A stretch of DNA of 64,000 bases from AC-32 sp963717725 (GTDB taxonomy: Bacteria; Actinomycetota; Thermoleophilia; Gaiellales; Gaiellaceae). Below the pieces are notes generated by a model. That model was not told the origin of the DNA and did not search any database. It worked only from the letters and a program-made list of their open reading frames with translations. The position numbers and the translations under genes are program-made. The stretch lies in contig CAVQWS010000004.1 of the NCBI GenBank assembly GCA_963717725.1, forward strand, positions 186,001 through 250,000, written 5' to 3'. How positions within the stretch are numbered: position 1 is the first letter of the stretch; each line of letters starts with the position of its first letter. This document shows, in pieces, positions 42,317 through 51,790 of this stretch.

Positions 42317-43251
42317 ACGTTCGCGAAGCAACCGCCGCCGACGAGCAGACGCTGCTCGAGTTTACGCGCGCGATCTTCGCCGAGAACTGGGACCGGCCGT
42401 GGCGCGCGCCCGAGGTCACGCCGGGCATGTTCGAGGGCAAGCTCGTACTGCTGGCCGAGGACGAGAGTGAGCCGGTCGGCTACGCCTTCGGCGAGCTCGA
42501 TCCCCAGGGCTACGCGCACGTGAACATCGTCTACGTCGTTCCCGAGCGGCGCCGGCAGGGCGTCGCCAAGACGCTGCTGGCCGCGTTCGGCAAGCGCGCC
42601 CGCGAGCAAGGAATCGAGCACCTGACGCTCGACGTCGCCACTCGCAACGAGGCGGGCCGGGAGGCCTGGCGGCGGCTCGGTTTCACCGAGTGGGCGCAGC
42701 GGCTGACCGTGCCGATCGAGCGGATCGAGCACCACGACGAGCACGGTGAGTCGTACGCCTCGCTGCACGTCCAGAGCGACGACCTCGACAACGTCCGGGC
42801 CCAGGTCGACAAGTACCTGCCGCGCCTCGGCGGCTCGGACGGCCGCGTCGTGGGGCCGCGCAACGGCTGGGTCGCGGTCTACGCCGAGCTCGTCGACCGC
42901 GACCGCAGGTCGCGCGAGCGGCTCGCTTCGGAGCTCTCGAACGCGACCGCCGCCGTGGTCTGCGCGATCAGCGTCGACGACGGCGTGGTCGTCCGCTACG
43001 TGCTCTACGAGCGCGGCAGCGTGGTCGACGAGTACCAGTCGCTGCCGGAACACTTCGGGCCGCTTCCGCCCGGCGACGTGGTCGCCCTCGGCGCGAACCC
43101 GACGGTCGTCTCGCGGCTGACCGGCGCCGAGCCGGCGCAGGTGCGGGCGGTCGCGCGCACGGCCTCCTCGCCGGACGAGCTCCCGCCCGCCGCCGAGCTC
43201 CTGCAGCAACTCGCCGGGGTGCTCGGCCTCGAGGGCGCCGGCCGCGGGTAG
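42313..43251 (+). CDS. GNAT acetyltransferase with extra C-terminal domain
   Basis: Residues 1-~140 are a GNAT fold with acetyl-CoA loop VPERRRQGVAKTLLAAFGKR and the end NEAGREAWRRLGFTEWAQRL. Residues ~150-312 form a second domain (SDGRVVGPRNGWVAVYAELV, VVRYVLYERGSVVDEYQSLP) that is not a second GNAT and that I cannot name. Target unknown. ATGA-coupled to alkA. Confidence 0.82.
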   Translation: MNVREATAADEQTLLEFTRAIFAENWDRPWRAPEVTPGMFEGKLVLLAEDESEPVGYAFGELDPQGYAHVNIVYVVPERRRQGVAKTLLAAFGKRAREQGIEHLTLDVATRNEAGREAWRRLGFTEWAQRLTVPIERIEHHDEHGESYASLHVQSDDLDNVRAQVDKYLPRLGGSDGRVVGPRNGWVAVYAELVDRDRRSRERLASELSNATAAVVCAISVDDGVVVRYVLYERGSVVDEYQSLPEHFGPLPPGDVVALGANPTVVSRLTGAEPAQVRAVARTASSPDELPPAAELLQQLAGVLGLEGAGRG

Positions 43252-43261
43252 ATTCAGCTTC

Positions 43262-43831
43262 GTGCCGACGCTCTACACCGCCGACCGCTGCCCGTACGCT
43301 GCCCGCGCACGGATCGTGCTCGCGGAGAAGGGGATCGCCTACGAGGCGGTCGAGATCGACCTCGGCGACCGGCCGGCGTGGATGTACGAGAAGAACGCGA
43401 CCGGCCGCGTGCCGGTCTACGAGGAGGACGAGGGGCTCGTGCTCCCGGAATCCGAGGTGATCATGGAGTACCTCGAGGAGCGCTACCCGGAGCCGGCGCT
43501 GTGGCCGGCCGATCCGGCCGAGCGCGCGCTCGGCCGGCTGTGGTTGCAGCGCTTCGACGACCGGCTCGGCGACGCCTACTACGCGGCCCGGCGCGGCGAC
43601 GGGCGCGAGCAGCTCGATGCGCGGCTCGCCGACCTGGACAGCGCGCTCGAGGCACAGGCCTACCTGAGCGGCCGCGAGTTCGGCCTGGCCGACATCGGCT
43701 ACCTGCCGTGGATCCTGCGCGGCCTCGAGCGCTTCGGCCTCGAGCTCGGGCCTGCGACGGCGGACTGGCTCGAGCGCTGCTCCGAGCGCGCCGGGGTGGC
43801 GGCCGAGCGAGCCGTCGTAGCCGCGCTGTGA
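43262..43831 (+). CDS. glutathione S-transferase-like (thioredoxin-fold) protein
   Basis: 189 aa. N-terminal thioredoxin fold starting LYTADRCPYAARARIVLAEK with a CPYA motif, the cis-Pro strand ATGRVPVYEEDEGLVLPESE and ESEVIMEYLEERYPEP; then the helical GST C-domain. Close to stringent-starvation/GST family members. Since actinobacteria usually lack glutathione, the thiol partner may be mycothiol or a protein. GTG start seven bases after TAGATT. Confidence 0.85.
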   Translation: MPTLYTADRCPYAARARIVLAEKGIAYEAVEIDLGDRPAWMYEKNATGRVPVYEEDEGLVLPESEVIMEYLEERYPEPALWPADPAERALGRLWLQRFDDRLGDAYYAARRGDGREQLDARLADLDSALEAQAYLSGREFGLADIGYLPWILRGLERFGLELGPATADWLERCSERAGVAAERAVVAAL

Positions 43832-44514
43832 AGCTCCTTCTGCTCCATGCGTTTCCACTCGACGAGCGGATGTGGGAGCCGCAGCTCGAGGCGTTGCGCG
43901 ACTACGACGTCGTCACGCCCCGGCTCTACGAGCGCGGGCGTACGATCGACGACTACGCCGCCTCGGTGCTCGCCGAAACAGAGGGCGAGCTCGTGCTCTT
44001 CGGCGCCTCCCTCGGCGGGTACACGGCACTGGCGATGGCGCATCGGGAGCCTGCGCGCGTCCGGGGGCTCGTGCTCGTCGGGGCTCGCGCCGACGCCGAC
44101 TCGCCCGAGCGCCACGCGGGGCGGGCCGAGACCAAGGCGCTGATCGAGAGCGGCGGCGCCGAGGCTCTCTGGGAGAGCATGCGGCCGAAGCTGCTGCTGG
44201 AGGACGCGAGCGACGACGTGGTCGAGCGGGTCCGGGAGCAGGCGGTCGACCGCTCGACGGAGGAGCTGGTGGAGGCGCTGGAGGTGATCCGCGACCGCGC
44301 CGACCGCTCCGACACGCTGGCGGGCTTCGCGGGCCCGGCGCTCGTCGCGGTCGGCGAGGGTGACTCCTTCTTCCCGCCGGAGGAGGCGCAACAGCTCGCG
44401 CACGCGGCGCCGCACGGGCGCTTCAGGGCGTTTGCCGGCGCGCGCCACTTGCCGAACCTCGAGCAGCCCGACGAGTTCAACGCCGCGCTGACGGGCTTCC
44501 TCGCCGATGTCTGA
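43828..44514 (+). CDS. alpha/beta hydrolase
   Basis: 228-aa alpha/beta hydrolase. HAFPLDERMWEPQLEAL near the start forms the oxyanion loop; nucleophile elbow FGASLGGYTALAMA has Ser near residue 61; the acid is probably Asp in VGEGDSFFPPEEA and the His in AGARHLPNLEQPDEF. Substrate unknown. GTGA overlap with the GST-like gene, eight-base overlap with the rhodanese gene. Confidence 0.88.
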   Translation: MKLLLLHAFPLDERMWEPQLEALRDYDVVTPRLYERGRTIDDYAASVLAETEGELVLFGASLGGYTALAMAHREPARVRGLVLVGARADADSPERHAGRAETKALIESGGAEALWESMRPKLLLEDASDDVVERVREQAVDRSTEELVEALEVIRDRADRSDTLAGFAGPALVAVGEGDSFFPPEEAQQLAHAAPHGRFRAFAGARHLPNLEQPDEFNAALTGFLADV

Positions 44515-45295
44515 GCTGCCGCCGCTCGTCGACGCGGCCTGGGTGCAGGAGCACCTGGGCGAGGAGGGGCTCGTGCTCGGCGACGTCCGCGGCCCGAATG
44601 CGCACCAGCGCGGGCACCTGCCGGGCTCGATCCCGCTCGTGCTCGGCTCGCCGCCGCCGCTGGCGACGCGCGTGACGGTGCAGGAGTTCGCAGTCGAGGT
44701 GCAGCGGCGCCTCGGCCGGCACGGGGTCACCGGGCAGGAGCGGCTCGTGCTCTACGACCGCGGCGACTGCGTCGGCGCCGCCGCCTCGCAGCAGGCCGCG
44801 CTGGTGGCGGGCCATCCGCAGGTGTCCGTCCTCGCGGGCGGCGTCGCCGCGTGGCCCGGCGAGCTGGAGCAGGGCGCCGTTGAGCTGCAGAAGACCAAGA
44901 CCGCGCTCGAGCCGCGCCTGGAGGCCGTGCCGACGTGGGAAGAGCTGCGCGAGCGGCTGGACGATCCCGGGCTGACGATCCTCGACGTTCGCAGCGAGGA
45001 CGAGTTCCGCGGCCGCGGCGGCTATCCGTGCGACCCGCGCCAGGGCCACATCCCCGGAGCGACGCATGTCGAGGTCGAGCGCCTGTTCGCCGAGCCCGGC
45101 CGGCCGCACGAGCCGTGGGGCATCCGCGAGCTCACCGGGCTGCCGGAGGGCGCGGCGATCGTCGCCTACTGCCACTCGGGCTCACGCTCGGCCCTCGCAG
45201 CACTGGCGCTCAGGGCCGCCGGCTACGACGCGCGCAACTACCCGGGCTCGTGGCACGAGTGGTCGCGCCACGACGACCTGCCGGCAGAGCGCTGA
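44507..45295 (+). CDS. two-domain rhodanese-type sulfurtransferase
   Basis: 262 aa with two rhodanese domains. The first is degenerate: the usual active Cys is replaced (LYDRGDCVGAAASQ). The second is active, with Cys in the loop AYCHSGSRSALAAL near residue 223, preceded by ILDVRSEDEFRG and GHIPGATHVEVERLF. Transfers sulfane sulfur from thiosulfate or 3-mercaptopyruvate to an acceptor. Last gene of the run; a strong terminator follows. Confidence 0.92.
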   Translation: MSELPPLVDAAWVQEHLGEEGLVLGDVRGPNAHQRGHLPGSIPLVLGSPPPLATRVTVQEFAVEVQRRLGRHGVTGQERLVLYDRGDCVGAAASQQAALVAGHPQVSVLAGGVAAWPGELEQGAVELQKTKTALEPRLEAVPTWEELRERLDDPGLTILDVRSEDEFRGRGGYPCDPRQGHIPGATHVEVERLFAEPGRPHEPWGIRELTGLPEGAAIVAYCHSGSRSALAALALRAAGYDARNYPGSWHEWSRHDDLPAER

Positions 45296-45323
45296 GCGGG
45301 GCCTCCGGAGGAAGGCCCCGCTC
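45294..45323. terminator. bidirectional terminator hairpin
   Basis: GAGCGGGGCCT and AGGCCCCGCTC form a perfect 11-bp stem with an eight-base loop, between the convergent rhodanese and secreted-protein genes. Confidence 0.8.
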
Positions 45324-45334
45324 GCGCAAGCGGA

Positions 45335-46414
45335 CTAGTGCTTCTTCTTGGGCTTCGGCTTCAGGACCTTGACCTGGTTGCTCGTCACCGCGGCGATGCG
45401 CTCGTGGTGACACGGAACCGGGAGGCCTGAGGGCGACGCCCCGATGCAGGGGGTCGTGTAGTTCTCGAACCTCGTCTGGAAGAAGGTCGCGAACTTCACG
45501 TTCGGCCGGGCCAGCGTGTACTTGCCGCTCGACGGCAGCTTGGCGCTGGAGGCGATGCGCTTGCCGGTCCCGCCGGAGACGGCGTTCGGCGCCGGAGCCG
45601 CCTTCTTGCCCCCGTAGAGGTCGATCCTGACGCCCTTCGGGTCGACGCCGGCGATCTTCAGCTGGCCGGTGAGCTTGAAGCCCCGCTTCGCCGCCACGCG
45701 CTTGAGCGTCAGCGACGAAGGCAGGCCCACGAGCGTGCGAGCCTCGAGCGTGCCGGCGGGGTTCGGCGTGGCCGTGCCGGGCGTGTACGGCGTGAAGACG
45801 CCGGACCACTCGTAGTCGCCGTTCGTGCCGGCGTTGGTGAACACGTTCTTGATCGTGAAGTCGGCCGCGAAGAGCTGCGCGCCGAACTTCGCCCCGCCCA
45901 TCGCCTCGGGAATGTCGGGCGAGGGCAGGCAGACCGTCTGCACGACGAGCGGCCCGACCTGGTCGACGAAGACCGGGATCGCGACCGTCTGGCCCTGCAG
46001 GCTCGTGTTCAGGACCCAGATCGAGGTGTGGGTGGTCTTCCCCGTGCACTGGGTCGCGGCCGCCTGGATCGTCGGGTTGGTCGGGTCGGCGACGAGCACC
46101 TTGCCGGCGAGCGTGAGCAGCGCGCCGCCGAGCGCCTTCGCCTTCACGCGGGCGACGACGTTGCCGATCTCCGTGCCGGGCGCCGCCGTCAGGTTGGCGT
46201 TGTAGCCGACCGGCGAGAAGATCCGCAGCTGAGCGGTCGGGTCGGCGTCAGGGTCGATCGCGATGAACACGTCGGCCGTGGTGGCACCGCCGAGCTTGTA
46301 GCTCGACTGCTCCATGATCAGCTCCGGGTCGTATGCGGAGAACGCGGGCGCCGCGACCGCGAGCCCGAGGAAGCAGGCACCGGCGAGCAGTGCCAGGCGG
46401 ATTGACTTCTTCAT
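45335..46414 (-). CDS. secreted protein of unknown function
   Basis: 359 aa. A signal peptide (KKSIRLALLAGACFLGLAVA) is followed by a beta-rich extracellular protein (ELIMEQSSYKLGGATTADVF; FGAQLFAADFTIKNVFTNAG) and a Lys-rich tail. No enzyme motif. ATG chosen with AAGGGG five bases upstream. It lies 76 bases after the LivK-like gene. Similar signal-peptide proteins with Ig-like repeats are common in this group; function unknown. Confidence 0.8.
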   Translation of the reverse strand: MKKSIRLALLAGACFLGLAVAAPAFSAYDPELIMEQSSYKLGGATTADVFIAIDPDADPTAQLRIFSPVGYNANLTAAPGTEIGNVVARVKAKALGGALLTLAGKVLVADPTNPTIQAAATQCTGKTTHTSIWVLNTSLQGQTVAIPVFVDQVGPLVVQTVCLPSPDIPEAMGGAKFGAQLFAADFTIKNVFTNAGTNGDYEWSGVFTPYTPGTATPNPAGTLEARTLVGLPSSLTLKRVAAKRGFKLTGQLKIAGVDPKGVRIDLYGGKKAAPAPNAVSGGTGKRIASSAKLPSSGKYTLARPNVKFATFFQTRFENYTTPCIGASPSGLPVPCHHERIAAVTSNQVKVLKPKPKKKH

Positions 46415-46490
46415 GTAGCCCCTTCTTTCATGTTGTCCCCTGGGTGACGTGGAGTGAGACGTCGCGCGCACCCGGATAGTTAACACCGTG

Positions 46491-47685
46491 TTACCGAGCT
46501 TTGACCAGCGGGCCGAACAGCACCCACAGGTTCTTTCGGTACGCGACCATTCGAGCCTTAGTGATCGGGAAATAGTTCGACGGGGTCGTCTTCACTCCCA
46601 CACCCGGAAGCAAGAACGGGTTGTTGTGCTCGTCCATGTGCGTCATCGCGCGGCGCAGGCTGTCCCTGGTCGGGTTCTTGCCGGCGTGCTCGAGCGCGTC
46701 CACCAACGAGAAGGCGACCGTCATCCCGTACCAGTTGTAGACGTCCGAGACCCGTCCGCTTGGGAAGTAGCGCTTCATGATCGACCTGTAGAGGGCGACC
46801 GCCTTGTCCTTGCGCCAGGCCGGCGAGGTGGGGTCCTTGACGAAGGCGACGCTGAGCGCGTTATCCGTCTCCTTGCCGTTCGTGCCCTGGCGCGCGACGG
46901 CCATGATCGACGGTTCGATCGAGACGGCGCTGACGAAGAACTGCGGCCGCCACTTGAGCTTGTAGGCGTAGACGAACGACTGAATCGTCTGGTACGGCAG
47001 CGCGAAGAGCATGAAGGTGTCGGCCTTCGAGCGGCGCAGCCTCGCGATCTGCGAGTTGACGTCGGTGTCGGTCACCTCGTAGCTCTGCTTGGCCACGATC
47101 CGCGAGGCCCGCTTGCCGAGCCCGCGCTGGAGGCCGCGCAGCAGGTCCTTGCCGTAGTCGCTGTTCTCGTAGAGCACGGCGATCCGCGCCTTCGGCCGGT
47201 GCTGGACGACGTAGCGGCCGTAGATCGCTCCTTCGCCCTCGAAGCTCGGCAGGTAGCCCATCGTCCAGGGGTACTGCTTGTGGCCGCGGGCGATCACGCT
47301 CGCGCCGGTGCCGCCGAAGATCTGGGGCACCTTGACCGCGTTCAGATAGGCGCGGATGGCGACGTTGTGCTCGGTGCCGACGGTGTTGAAGATCGCGAAC
47401 ACCTTGTCCTGCTGGACGAGCTCGCGGGTCGCGTCGATCGTTCGCGACGGGTCGTAGCCGTCGTCGCGCCAGAGGTACCGGATCTTGCGCCCGAAGACGC
47501 CGCCGTGGGCGTTGACGTACTTGAAGTAGGCGTTGGCGCCGGGGCCGACGGTGCCGAAGGCCGAGGCGGAGCCGCTCAGCGGGACAGTGCCCCCGATCAG
47601 GATCTCGGTCGAGGTCACGCCCGGGCGTGCTGGACGGCAGTGCGAGCGCCCCCGTGGCAAGCAGGCCGAGGGCGGCGATCTTCAT
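46491..47685 (-). CDS. LivK-like branched-chain amino acid ABC substrate-binding protein (frameshifted in signal region)
   Basis: Type I periplasmic-binding protein: EILIGGTVPLSGSASAFGTV, ANAYFKYVNAHGGVFGRKIR and DATRELVQQDKVFAIFNTVG are classic for LivK/Peripla_BP_6. The true N-terminus is ATG 47685 (KIAALGLLATGALALPSS, a signal peptide), overlapping the hydrolase stop by ATGA. An extra base in the CCGGG near 47620-47625 shifts the frame between signal peptide and mature protein. No permease or ATPase genes accompany it here, so it is an orphan binding protein. Confidence 0.82.
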
Positions 47686-49085
47686 CGCGAGACCGGCTTG
47701 CGCAGGATCGGCAGGGTCAGCTTGGCGGGGCCGAGAGCGATACGCGCGGCCTTGGGCATCGGCAGGTTCAGGTACAGCAGGTTGCCCGGGTTCTGCGCGA
47801 GCGAGCTCGAGGCCAGCGTCAGCGTCAGCCGCGCGCCGCGCGGGATCAGCGTCGCCGTGTCGAGCAGGCGGATCGTCAGCTTGCGCGTGCCTTTGAGGCC
47901 GGCCGTGTTGACGCCGCCCTCGCTGACGACGGTCACCGAGCCCTTGCGCGGCTCGGCGGTCAGCACGGCGACCAGGCGCGACCAGCCGCCCGTCAGACGC
48001 GCGGTCACCTGCACGGTCGCCGAGCCGAAGGTCTCGGCGTTGCCGGTGAAGCGGCCGCTCGTGCGCTGAGCGCGGCCTGCGCCGGCGAGGTGGTCGTTGC
48101 CGGGCAGGTCGATCGCCAGCCGCCGGGTGGCGGGCAGCTTCGCGAAGCTGCGCAGCTTCCCGCGCCAGGGGCTGGGTGCGAGGCTGATCGGCGCGATCGT
48201 CGTCGGCACGCCGCCGAGGTAGCGCGTGAACCACGCCAGGCCGAGCTTCGTCATCTGCACGAAATCCGGCCCGGGGAAGGTCGAGGGCGAGTGCCCGAAG
48301 TCGCCGATGTAGAGCCGCTTCGGCCCCTTCAGCTGCGCGTAGCCGGCCTTCGCCTGGGCGATGTCGAAGGCGAAGTCGCGGCGGCCCTGGAACATGAAGA
48401 CGGGCGTCTTCACAGTCCTCAGCAGCTTCAGGCTGGAGCGCGTGTCGGTCCAGGCGCGGAGCGCGGCGAGGTTCTTGCTCGCCAGCGCGTCGTCGCGGAT
48501 TGCGAGCACGGACGGATCGAGCCGATCGCTCGGCACCGAGCTCAGGAACTGGAAGATCGCGCCCGACTTGGCCAGGTTCTGCGGGGCGAGGGCGGTGAAG
48601 AGGTCGGTCCACGTCTCGCAGGTCTCGACGGCCGCCCACGGCACGCCTTCGACGAGCGAGCGCAGCACGGCGCCGCCGCCGAGCGAGAGGCCCCAGGCGC
48701 CGATCCGCGTCTTGTCGATCTCGGGCCGCGCGGCGAGCTGGTTGAAGACCTCGCGTGTGTCGGCGATCTCGCGCGGGCCGTCGATCGAGACGAGCCCGCC
48801 CGACTGGCCGTGGCCGCGCAGGTCGAACGAGAGCACCGCGAAGTCGCTGTCGAAGCGCTCCGCCACCTCCTCGAGACTCGTCCGGCTGCTGCCGAGCCCG
48901 TGGAAGAGCACGATCGCCGGGTATCCGGCGGGCGGCGGCGCCGCGCTCGGCTCGTAGAGCGTGGCGGCGAGGTCGACCCCGTCGTCCATCCGCAGCGTCA
49001 GCTCCTGCTGGCTCGCGGAGGCGCGCCCGGCCGCGCAGAGCGCGACGAGCGAGACGAAGACGGTGAGCGCGACCCTCCGAGCCAA
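47682..49085 (-). CDS. exported alpha/beta hydrolase with C-terminal beta domain
   Basis: 467 aa. Start TTG 49085 gives a signal peptide (RRVALTVFVSLVALCAAGRA). The hydrolase domain has LFHGLGSSRTSLEEVAERF, the nucleophile elbow GAWGLSLGGGAVLRSL (Ser ~135) and Asp/His in FQGRRDFAFDIA and FGHSPSTFPG. The last ~180 residues are a jelly-roll domain as in X-Pro dipeptidyl-peptidases and cocaine esterase. Likely an extracellular peptidase or esterase. It heads a three-gene operon. Confidence 0.82.
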   Translation of the reverse strand: MARRVALTVFVSLVALCAAGRASASQQELTLRMDDGVDLAATLYEPSAAPPPAGYPAIVLFHGLGSSRTSLEEVAERFDSDFAVLSFDLRGHGQSGGLVSIDGPREIADTREVFNQLAARPEIDKTRIGAWGLSLGGGAVLRSLVEGVPWAAVETCETWTDLFTALAPQNLAKSGAIFQFLSSVPSDRLDPSVLAIRDDALASKNLAALRAWTDTRSSLKLLRTVKTPVFMFQGRRDFAFDIAQAKAGYAQLKGPKRLYIGDFGHSPSTFPGPDFVQMTKLGLAWFTRYLGGVPTTIAPISLAPSPWRGKLRSFAKLPATRRLAIDLPGNDHLAGAGRAQRTSGRFTGNAETFGSATVQVTARLTGGWSRLVAVLTAEPRKGSVTVVSEGGVNTAGLKGTRKLTIRLLDTATLIPRGARLTLTLASSSLAQNPGNLLYLNLPMPKAARIALGPAKLTLPILRKPVSR

Positions 49086-49176
49086 AGCGCACGACAGCGT
49101 ACCCCTCGATCGAGCGCACTTGGCCGGAGCGCCGGGACGGGAGATACTGGCGCGGTCCCGACCAGGAAGAGGTGCC

Positions 49177-49584
49177 ATGAGCGAACCGCTGGACTTCGAA
49201 TCAAGAGACACGCCTTTCCCCGTCGCCCTGGCGGGGATGATCGGCATCGCCAAGGCGCTCTTCGAGGGGTTCTACGGCGTGCTTGGGATCGCCATAGCGA
49301 GCTCGGTGGACGACTCCTTCGGGGCGGGAGCCCTCGTCTTCGGCATCGCCTTCCTGATCGCCTCGATCCTGCTCCTGCGAGGAAGCCGGTTCGGGTACTA
49401 CGTGACGGTCGCGCTCTCCGTGATCGGGCTGGTCGGCGCGGTCGTCTACATGTTCAGCTCGGGAGGGGCCGTCTTCGGCGGCGCGTTGCTGATCGCCCTT
49501 ACGAACGCATTCGTCCTCTATCTGCTGCTCGGCAGGGACAGCTCGCGCGAGTTCTTCGGACTGGGCGCCCGCGCCAGGCGGTAA
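49177..49584 (+). CDS. small four-helix membrane protein
   Basis: 135 aa with four hydrophobic helices (ALAGMIGIAKALFEGFYGVL; ALVFGIAFLIASILLL; VTVALSVIGLVGAVVYMF; ALLIALTNAFVLYLLL). ATG preceded by AGGAAGAGG, a fair ribosome binding site. No family function known to me. It stands just upstream of murI. Confidence 0.75.
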   Translation: MSEPLDFESRDTPFPVALAGMIGIAKALFEGFYGVLGIAIASSVDDSFGAGALVFGIAFLIASILLLRGSRFGYYVTVALSVIGLVGAVVYMFSSGGAVFGGALLIALTNAFVLYLLLGRDSSREFFGLGARARR

Positions 49585-49603
49585 GCCCTCCTAGAATCGC
49601 CGC

Positions 49604-50420
49604 GTGGACCCCAGGCCGATCGGCGTGTTCGACTCGGGCGTGGGCGGCTTGACCGTCCTGCACGAGTGCCTGGTGACGATGCCGCACGAGGACTTCGTCT
49701 ACCTCGGCGACCACGCCCGGCTGCCCTACGGGCCGCGGCCGCTCGAGGAGATCCGCGGCTTCGCGCGCGAGATCGCCGGCTACCTCGCCGCGCAGGACGT
49801 GAAGCTCGTGCTCGTCGCCTGCAACGCCGCCACCTCGGCCGCGCTTGCCGCAGCTGCAGGAGGAGCTCGAGGTGCCGGTCGTCGGCGTGATCACGCCCGA
49901 GGCGCACGCGGCCGTGCAGGCGACCCGCAACCGGCGGATCGGGCTGCTCGCCACCCAGGCGACCGTCGACGCCGGCCGCTACGCCGAGCTCGTGCACGCG
50001 CTCGACGCCGGCGCCGAGCTCGTCCCGGTCGCGTGCCCGCGCCTCGTGCCGCTGATCGAGAGCGACGACCCGTTCGCGGCCGAGACGACCGAGGCCGTGC
50101 GCGAGTACGCAGCGCCGCTGAAGGACGCCGGCGTGGACACGGTCATCCTCGGCTGCACGCACTACCCGCTGATCCGGCCGATCTTCCAGCGCGTCTTCGG
50201 CCGCGGCGTGACGCTCGTCTTCTCGGCCGAGGAGACCGCGCGCGAGGTCGCCGAGACGCTCGCGCGCAAGGGGATCGAGAACGAGGAGGGCCGGGAGGGC
50301 TCGTACCGGTTCCTCACCACGGGCGACCCGGCCGCCTTCCGCGCGCTCGGCGAGCGCTTCCTGCAGCTGCCGCTGGGCGAGGTCGAGCACGTGGCCGTCG
50401 CCGACCTGGTCGCGACGTGA
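49604..50420 (+). CDS. murI: glutamate racemase (frameshifted)
   Basis: Makes D-glutamate for peptidoglycan. First frame: IGVFDSGVGGLTVLHECL with the catalytic Asp, YLGDHARLPYGPRPLEEI, and first catalytic Cys in VACNAATSAAL. An extra T at 49845-49846 then shifts the frame; the second frame gives LQEELEVPVVGVITPEAHAA and the second Cys in ILGCTHYPLI. The joined protein is ~271 aa, normal for MurI. GTG start six bases after TAGAAT. Essential gene, so a sequence error is likely. GTGA overlap with rph. Confidence 0.88.
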
Positions 50421-51120
50421 GGGAAGGCCGCCGCTCCGATGAGCTGCGCCCGTCGAGATCGTCGTCGACTACCTCGAGCAGCCGATGGGCGCCGTGCTCT
50501 ACTCGCAGGGGAAGACGAAGGTGCTCTGCACGGCGTCGCTCGACGAGGGCGTTCCGCGCTGGATGCGCGACCAGGGCCGCGGCTGGCTGACGGCCGAGTA
50601 CTCGCTGCTGCCGGCCTCGACCGGCGAGCGGACGCAGCGCGAGGCGAGCGCTGGCAAGCAGAAGGGCCGCACGGTCGAGATCCAGCGGCTGATCGGGCGG
50701 GCGCTGCGCTCGGTGCTCGACTTCGAGGCGCTCGGCGAGCGGACGCTCTGGGTCGACTGCGACGTGCTCCAGGCCGACGGCGGCACGCGCTGCGCGTCGA
50801 TCTCGGGCGCGTGGGTCGCGGCCGCGCGCGCGCTCGGCAAGGCCGGCCTCTCGCGCGCGCTGCCGGAGTCGGTGGCGGCGGTCTCGCTCGGGATCGTCGG
50901 CGGCGAGCTGCTGCTCGACCTCGACTACGTCGAGGACTCGGGGGCGGAGGTCGACCTGAACGTGGTCATGACCGGCGCCGAGCGGCTGGTCGAGGTGCAG
51001 GCGACGGCCGAGCGGGCCACGTTCGACCGCGCCCAGCTCGACGAGCTGCTCGATCTCGGCGCGAGGGGGATCGCAACGATCCGAGAGGCCCAGGAGGCGG
51101 CACTCGATGCTGCTCCTTGA
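50417..51120 (+). CDS. rph: ribonuclease PH (frameshifted near start)
   Basis: Phosphate-dependent 3' exoribonuclease maturing tRNA 3' ends. GTG 50417 gives REGRRSDELRP, the usual RPH opening, then one missing base in the CCCG at 50449-50452 shifts to the frame that continues VEIVVDYLEQPMGAVLYSQG. Later motifs TKVLCTASLDEGVPRW, RGWLTAEYSLLP and SVAAVSLGIVGGELLLDLDY are intact. ~235 aa, normal. The upstream part would be missed if only ATG 50485 were used. Overlaps mgtC. Confidence 0.9.
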
Positions 51121-51790
51121 GATCCCGTCGCTGACATGGTCGGAAGAGCTCTGGCGCGTGGTGGTCGCCGCGGGCCTCGGCGGCGCGGTCGGCCTCGAGC
51201 GGGAGCTGCGGGAGCGCGAGGCGGGTTTCCGCACGCATCTGCTCGTCTCGGTCGGCTCCTGCCTGTTTACGCTCGTCTCGGCGTACGGCTTCAGCGAGTT
51301 CCGCGGCAGCTCCGTCGACCCGACCCGGATCGCCGCGCAGATCGTGACCGGGGTCGGTTTCCTCGGCGCCGGCGCGATCATCCGGCAGGGCTTGTCGGTG
51401 CGGGGCCTGACGACTGCCGCGACGCTCTGGGTCGTGGCCGCGATCGGGATGGCGTCTGGGGCCGGCTACTTCTCGGCGGCGGTGATCACCACCGCGCTCG
51501 TGCTCTTCTCGCTTTGGCCGCTGCGGATCTTCACCTTCCGGGTGATGACTCGCTTCCGGCCCGAGACCGACCGGCTGATCGTGCACCTGCCGACCGGCGA
51601 GAGCCCGGCGCCGTTGATCGAGAAGCTCGAGTCGCTCGGCGGCGACCTGCAGTCGCTCGAGGTCGGCCACGAGCACGACCGCAGGACAGTGCTGGTCGAC
51701 GTGACGCTGCCGCCGAAGGCGGACGCGCCGGCGATCGTGTCGCAGATCGCGCAGCTCGAGCACGTGCTGGAGGTCCGCTGGAGCGACTGA
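51107..51790 (+). CDS. MgtC/SapB-family membrane protein
   Basis: 227 aa. Four to five N-terminal helices with the family core GLGGAVGLERELREREAGFR, THLLVSVGSCLFTLVSAYGF, IVTGVGFLGAGAIIRQG and VRGLTTAATLWVVAAIG. A C-terminal ACT-like domain follows. Related proteins matter for growth at low Mg and for virulence. Overlaps rph by 14 bases and rdgB through CTGA. Confidence 0.93.
   Translation: MLLLEIPSLTWSEELWRVVVAAGLGGAVGLERELREREAGFRTHLLVSVGSCLFTLVSAYGFSEFRGSSVDPTRIAAQIVTGVGFLGAGAIIRQGLSVRGLTTAATLWVVAAIGMASGAGYFSAAVITTALVLFSLWPLRIFTFRVMTRFRPETDRLIVHLPTGESPAPLIEKLESLGGDLQSLEVGHEHDRRTVLVDVTLPPKADAPAIVSQIAQLEHVLEVRWSD

Noticed and set aside
46488..49652. 1054-aa plus-strand open frame
   Set aside because: Arg/Glu/Gly-rich shadow antisense to the LivK-like and hydrolase genes. 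High GC keeps stop codons rare in that frame; no domain seen.
49840..50455. Programmed frameshifting in murI and rph
   Set aside because: No slippery heptamer or downstream structure is evident, frameshifting is not known in these families, and other genes here show the same kind of one-base error.
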